From assembly GCA_025769875.1 (NCBI GenBank), contig JAGFNK010000054.1, forward strand, positions 62,001 through 126,000: a DNA stretch of 64,000 nt. Reading direction: 5' to 3'. The notes under the pieces are model-generated. The model was given only the letters and a program-made list of their open reading frames with translations, was not told the DNA's origin and did no database searches. This document shows positions 60,723-64,000 of this stretch, piece by piece (within the stretch, counting starts at the first letter, position 1; the number at the start of each line of letters is the position of its first letter). The stretch comes from Russula earlei (lineage: Eukaryota; Basidiomycota; Agaricomycetes; Russulales; Russulaceae). Made by a program: the position numbers and the translations under genes.

Positions 60723-60920
60723 GCTGAACGAGCAGAGCGCAAGCGATCCACCTCTCGTTGGTTGGCCACGCCCGCTGTCCGTCATTCGGTCAATCGACGT
60801 GACGGAATTGTCACATTTCCGTCACGGCATCGCTTACCGTCGTTCTCTCCTCCGTAACCCTCAGGCGCTGTGTTTTTTTTTTTTTGTCCTTTCCTTCTTA
60901 TTCCCCATTCCGTCCTCGTA
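60723..60920. promoter_or_regulatory. Bidirectional promoter small protein/ZIP4
   Basis: 198 bp between divergent start codons. It contains a TGACGGAATTGTCACATTTCC-like palindromic patch near 60798 and a T-rich tract near 60872. Confidence 0.4.
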
Positions 60921-63900
60921 ATGTCCGCCCGGAAGAGGAAAGAACGGACATCAGATTCCCAAAATTTTGATTCCATTCAAGGTAATTATCCGCGCTTTAT
61001 ATTGGGCGTCTGTCACAAACGCACGTCCTTTTGGGTTGGGTTTGTTTTCCCCCCTCCGAATAGATCTCATCCTCAGAATCAAAACTAAACTTAATCACCG
61101 CCCGGACCCTCAAAGCGCCTATGCGTCCCTCGTCACCGAACTTTACGAATTATCAACTTTGTCCGAGAGTCTCCTCAGTCTACGTTCCAATTCGAGCGAG
61201 TCCTTGCTAGACGACCGTCAAGCTGATGTCCTCGATCGGGAGGGTTTGTCCCATCTGTCCCATTGTCCCTTGGGCTTCCTTACGCACCCTACCTTTCCCG
61301 GAAAGGAACTTATTTATGGAACCATTCCAGCTCTATGCGTCTCTTGGCGGGTGACCAGATACCTGCCGTAGTTGCAGCCTGTGCGTCTCCGTCCAATAAC
61401 ATCTTCGACTATTCATATTCGCCTGCCGTCATCCCCCCCCTGTGCCCCACCTCTCCGTCTCAGTACGACTCGCCGGGTTCCGTCTTATCGAAGCAGCTTT
61501 ACCCGACAACCTCGATGTGGACTGTCAGCCTTCCCTTTCGATGTGTTGCGCTCAGGAAATTGAACGGCCCGCGGTCCCTACAGGTCTCGTTCACATGCTA
61601 CAGTTGGCGAGCAAGACAGGCGCCACCCTAGCAGGTAAAGTCTCATTGCCTTCCCTTTCCCAGGAACAGGGTCCCGCAGTCCCATATCGCCGCGTGTGAA
61701 CCCTCATCATTTCCTCCCTTTTTCTGGATCGTTTTGTTCTCAGATTTGGGAAAATTCGAATTGGCTTCCAGCGTTTTAACATCTGCCGCCAAGGTGCGCC
61801 TCGTAAACGGCGCGTGGAGTTTCTGCTTGTCGCCCATTTTGCACCCTTTGGTTGTTCCAGTTTGAGCAAAGCCTCCGAAATGCAGACGATCATCAAAATT
61901 TGCATCAACAATCGATAGCTCAGGCAACCGTGGTCTATCACTGCAGTAGAATGGAAGCCGTAAGCCTCGTGCCCGTATCGCGTACGTTGGGCTCCGATGC
62001 TGAGTCATGTTCCCAGGCTTGGAAGGAAGGCAACGATACCGTCGCTCAATATATGCTTCGGAACATCACCGGTAGGTTTGCACTGCCGAAGCAGGTCCCT
62101 CGCGCCCATCTGATCATCCCAGAAAGCAACCTTGAACACCTGGCTCATTTGTCTGCGCGTGACGTATGCTCTGGCCAATTTCACCTCATGTCCGTTATCC
62201 TGAAGTCTCGCCCCTTCTTATTAGCGTGAACTGCTGGCGTCAAAGGTTCTCGAGATCGGAAGGTCCCTCTTAAGCGGTGGCGCCCAAGGCAGCGAGAGGA
62301 AAATTGACGCGAGAGCCGAGGACGCCGTGAAGTGGCTGCAAAAAGCATTCTCCCTGGCAGAGCATCTTGATGACACGTTAACCGCCGGCGCCGTTGAGTT
62401 GAAGGTGGGAAGTCGCGTTTTACGGGCAAAATGTGGCTGATGGTGGACGTATGCGGCCTCAGCGATGCATATTGAGAAATTTAGGTTTGCCTAATCGCTC
62501 GTCCCTGTCCTTCCCTCACCTCACATTTTCGTTCCCAGCACGTGCGTACGCGCTCTCCTCCGGTCTGAATCCGGAGAACCTTGCGCGTGCCGAGACCGCC
62601 CTGAATGAGTTACTCGATTCGATTCCCCCGGACGACGTAAGCCTCCATCACCCACGCGTTATTTTTGTGCCAATGCTACTCCCAGCGGAAAGACGTAGCA
62701 AATCAAGAACTGCATTGGTGGAGACTCGCGGTCCTTAGGCGGCGTAACGCCCCCGAGGACGCCCTCTTCGAAGGTGAGCCCCCTCCTCGGTTCGATGTCA
62801 CAGGATGTCAGATTTAGCCCATTACTGATCACGGCGTGCTCAGCCTTCAGGTCTATAATCGATAACATGGAGTTCACAGAAGACAACGTCACCAAGTACA
62901 TCTCCATCTGTCCTGGGAACTTGTTCACTCATCATTCCACACTTCCCTAGCGTCCTGCTTGATGTGAGGACGTTACCGCATCATCAGTAAGTTGATGCTT
63001 CCGACTGTTGCTGTCACATTCGAAAGTGTGAAAGGCTCGTGGTCAAAATCATTCAAATGTGCCTTCGAGCCAGCCTGGGAGCTGTCAACGATTCGGCGTT
63101 GCCGTTTGTGGAACGTCTTCTTTTGGCCGTGATATTTCACTGTTCCAAGGACGCGGATCATACTAGGGCAATGCGCGATCTTAGGGAAACCTTTTCGTGT
63201 ACGTAGACGCCATCCACGGGCGCATGCCGATGATGCCATTCAGGTTTAGTGCTGGAGTCTGCCGAATACGAACTCCCCAAGGTTGGCGCCACTGCATGTC
63301 TTATGGTATGTATCTTGTGAACAGCCTGGCGTCTCCATTTAGTTCTCCACAGTTGTTCTATCAGTACGGAGAGCGAAGGCATTCTGTCAAACGCTGTTCA
63401 GACGCCGTCGATTGGTTCCTATTGGGTACACGCAAAACATTTTCGAGCGTTGCAGATACCTGTGCGAGTAAATGTTTCCGGAAGGCAGCGCTCTGTCACA
63501 TCGAACAAGAGGAATACGCGCAAGCCTCAGACATCATTCGCCATTGTCCCGGAGAGGAAGCTGGAACGCAGTTTTTGTCTTTTTTGGTTGCTATCAAACA
63601 AGGTAAGAAGGGATGGGTTTTGGGGGTGCGTGCAATGGCACCGTCAATTCCATGCTGACCTGGCGCCAAAGGATGGGAAAATGATGGTAGGGATCAACTG
63701 ACTTTTGTTGATAATCACCTTGTTGCCCGCCCCATGATTGATACCGTTTTTCACCTTTTAGCTATTCGGGCGATCAAGGCTATGGTTGACGGTTCTGGCT
63801 TCGACGAAAGAATGTTACTCATGGCCACGCGGTTGGCACACGAAATTGATTTGAAGCATGTACTCCTTGCTGTTCTACAGGAACTATTGGACTATGTGAG

Positions 63901-64000
63901 GGCCCGGAAGACGACCGAAATGAACGTGGAGCCCGTTACCTTGATTCGCTGCATGATCAGACTCGTTCTTCGCCTCATAACCGATACTGCAGAGGCTGAG
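60921..64000 (+). CDS. ZIP4: Meiosis protein SPO22/ZIP4 (TEX11), 5' part
   Basis: TPR-repeat scaffold of the synapsis-initiation (ZMM) group that promotes meiotic crossovers. Incomplete: it continues past the right edge. Starts MSARKRKERTSDSQNFDSIQ, then after an intron RPDPQSAYASLVTELYELST ... SESLLDDRQADVLDREG, WNHSSSMRLLAGDQIPAVVA, VRLAGFRLIEAALPDNLDV, VHMLQLASKTGATLA, DLGKFELASSVLTSAAK, and the SPO22 domain: AWKEGNDTVAQYMLRNIT, LLASKVLEIGRSLL, DAVKWLQKAFSLAEHLDDTL, ARAYALSSGLNPENLARAET and ALNELLDSIPPDD. Many short exons in changing frames are linked by GT..AG introns. The order of L-L-A-x-K-x-x-E-I-G, W-L-x-x-A and L-N-P-E-N blocks supports the family. Exon borders are approximate. Confidence 0.85.

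Overview
This window is nuclear DNA from a filamentous basidiomycete, probably an Agaricomycete. The evidence is genes split by many short introns of about 50-100 nt (often with GTGCGT or GTATGT donors and YAG acceptors), a chitin-synthase export chaperone (CHS7), a Pho85-type cyclin, a fungal GH16 glucanase, and COP9/UBR1/TRAPP genes in basidiomycete style. No species can be named from the sequence alone.

Layout. 0.3-6 kb: a secreted GH16 glucanase (+), mitochondrial ribosomal protein bL33m (-) and a PSP1-domain protein (-). 6.9-17.9 kb: an AT-rich nest of transposons. A PIF/Harbinger fragment carries the 3' end of a Ty1/copia element. The copia element is interrupted by a very large CACTA-type foldback palindrome, which in turn holds a Harbinger copy with TAA duplications. 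A second Harbinger copy sits in the copia element and is itself interrupted by a solo LTR. A Ty3/gypsy gag remnant closes the nest. 18.5-32 kb is the gene-dense core: TRAPP subunit Trs33 (-) head to head with UBR1 (+), then mitochondrial glutamyl-tRNA synthetase (-) head to head with COP9 subunit CSN7 (+), then the Rab6-GEF subunit Rgp1 (-). 32-39.9 kb shows no gene I can support. 39.9-47.6 kb: an unassigned serine/proline-rich protein (-), a decayed SDR gene (+), an adenosine-deaminase-like enzyme (-) head to head with a GPALPP/DUF3752 protein (+), and CHS7 (-). 47.6-54 kb and 55.8-60.1 kb are gene-poor and rich in homopolymers and simple repeats, flanking a PCL-type cyclin gene (+). 60.1-64 kb: a small glycine-rich membrane protein (-) head to head with the meiotic crossover gene SPO22/ZIP4 (+), which runs off the right edge.

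The host genes are ordinary housekeeping and cell-biology functions with no shared pathway: N-degron and COP9 ubiquitin control, TRAPP/Rab6 Golgi traffic, mitochondrial translation, wall synthesis and remodelling, and meiosis. Four of the gene pairs are head to head over 120-200 bp. Gene models were assembled by hand from frame continuity, splice signals and remembered family sequence. For GH16, bL33m, PSP1 and Trs33 the exon lengths sum exactly to whole codons. UBR1 and CSN7 each need one extra base removed, so each has an apparent one-base frameshift. I did not find a new defence or biosynthetic system. The most unusual objects are the foldback palindrome and two Harbinger copies that share the same catalytic-site substitution and the same stop position.
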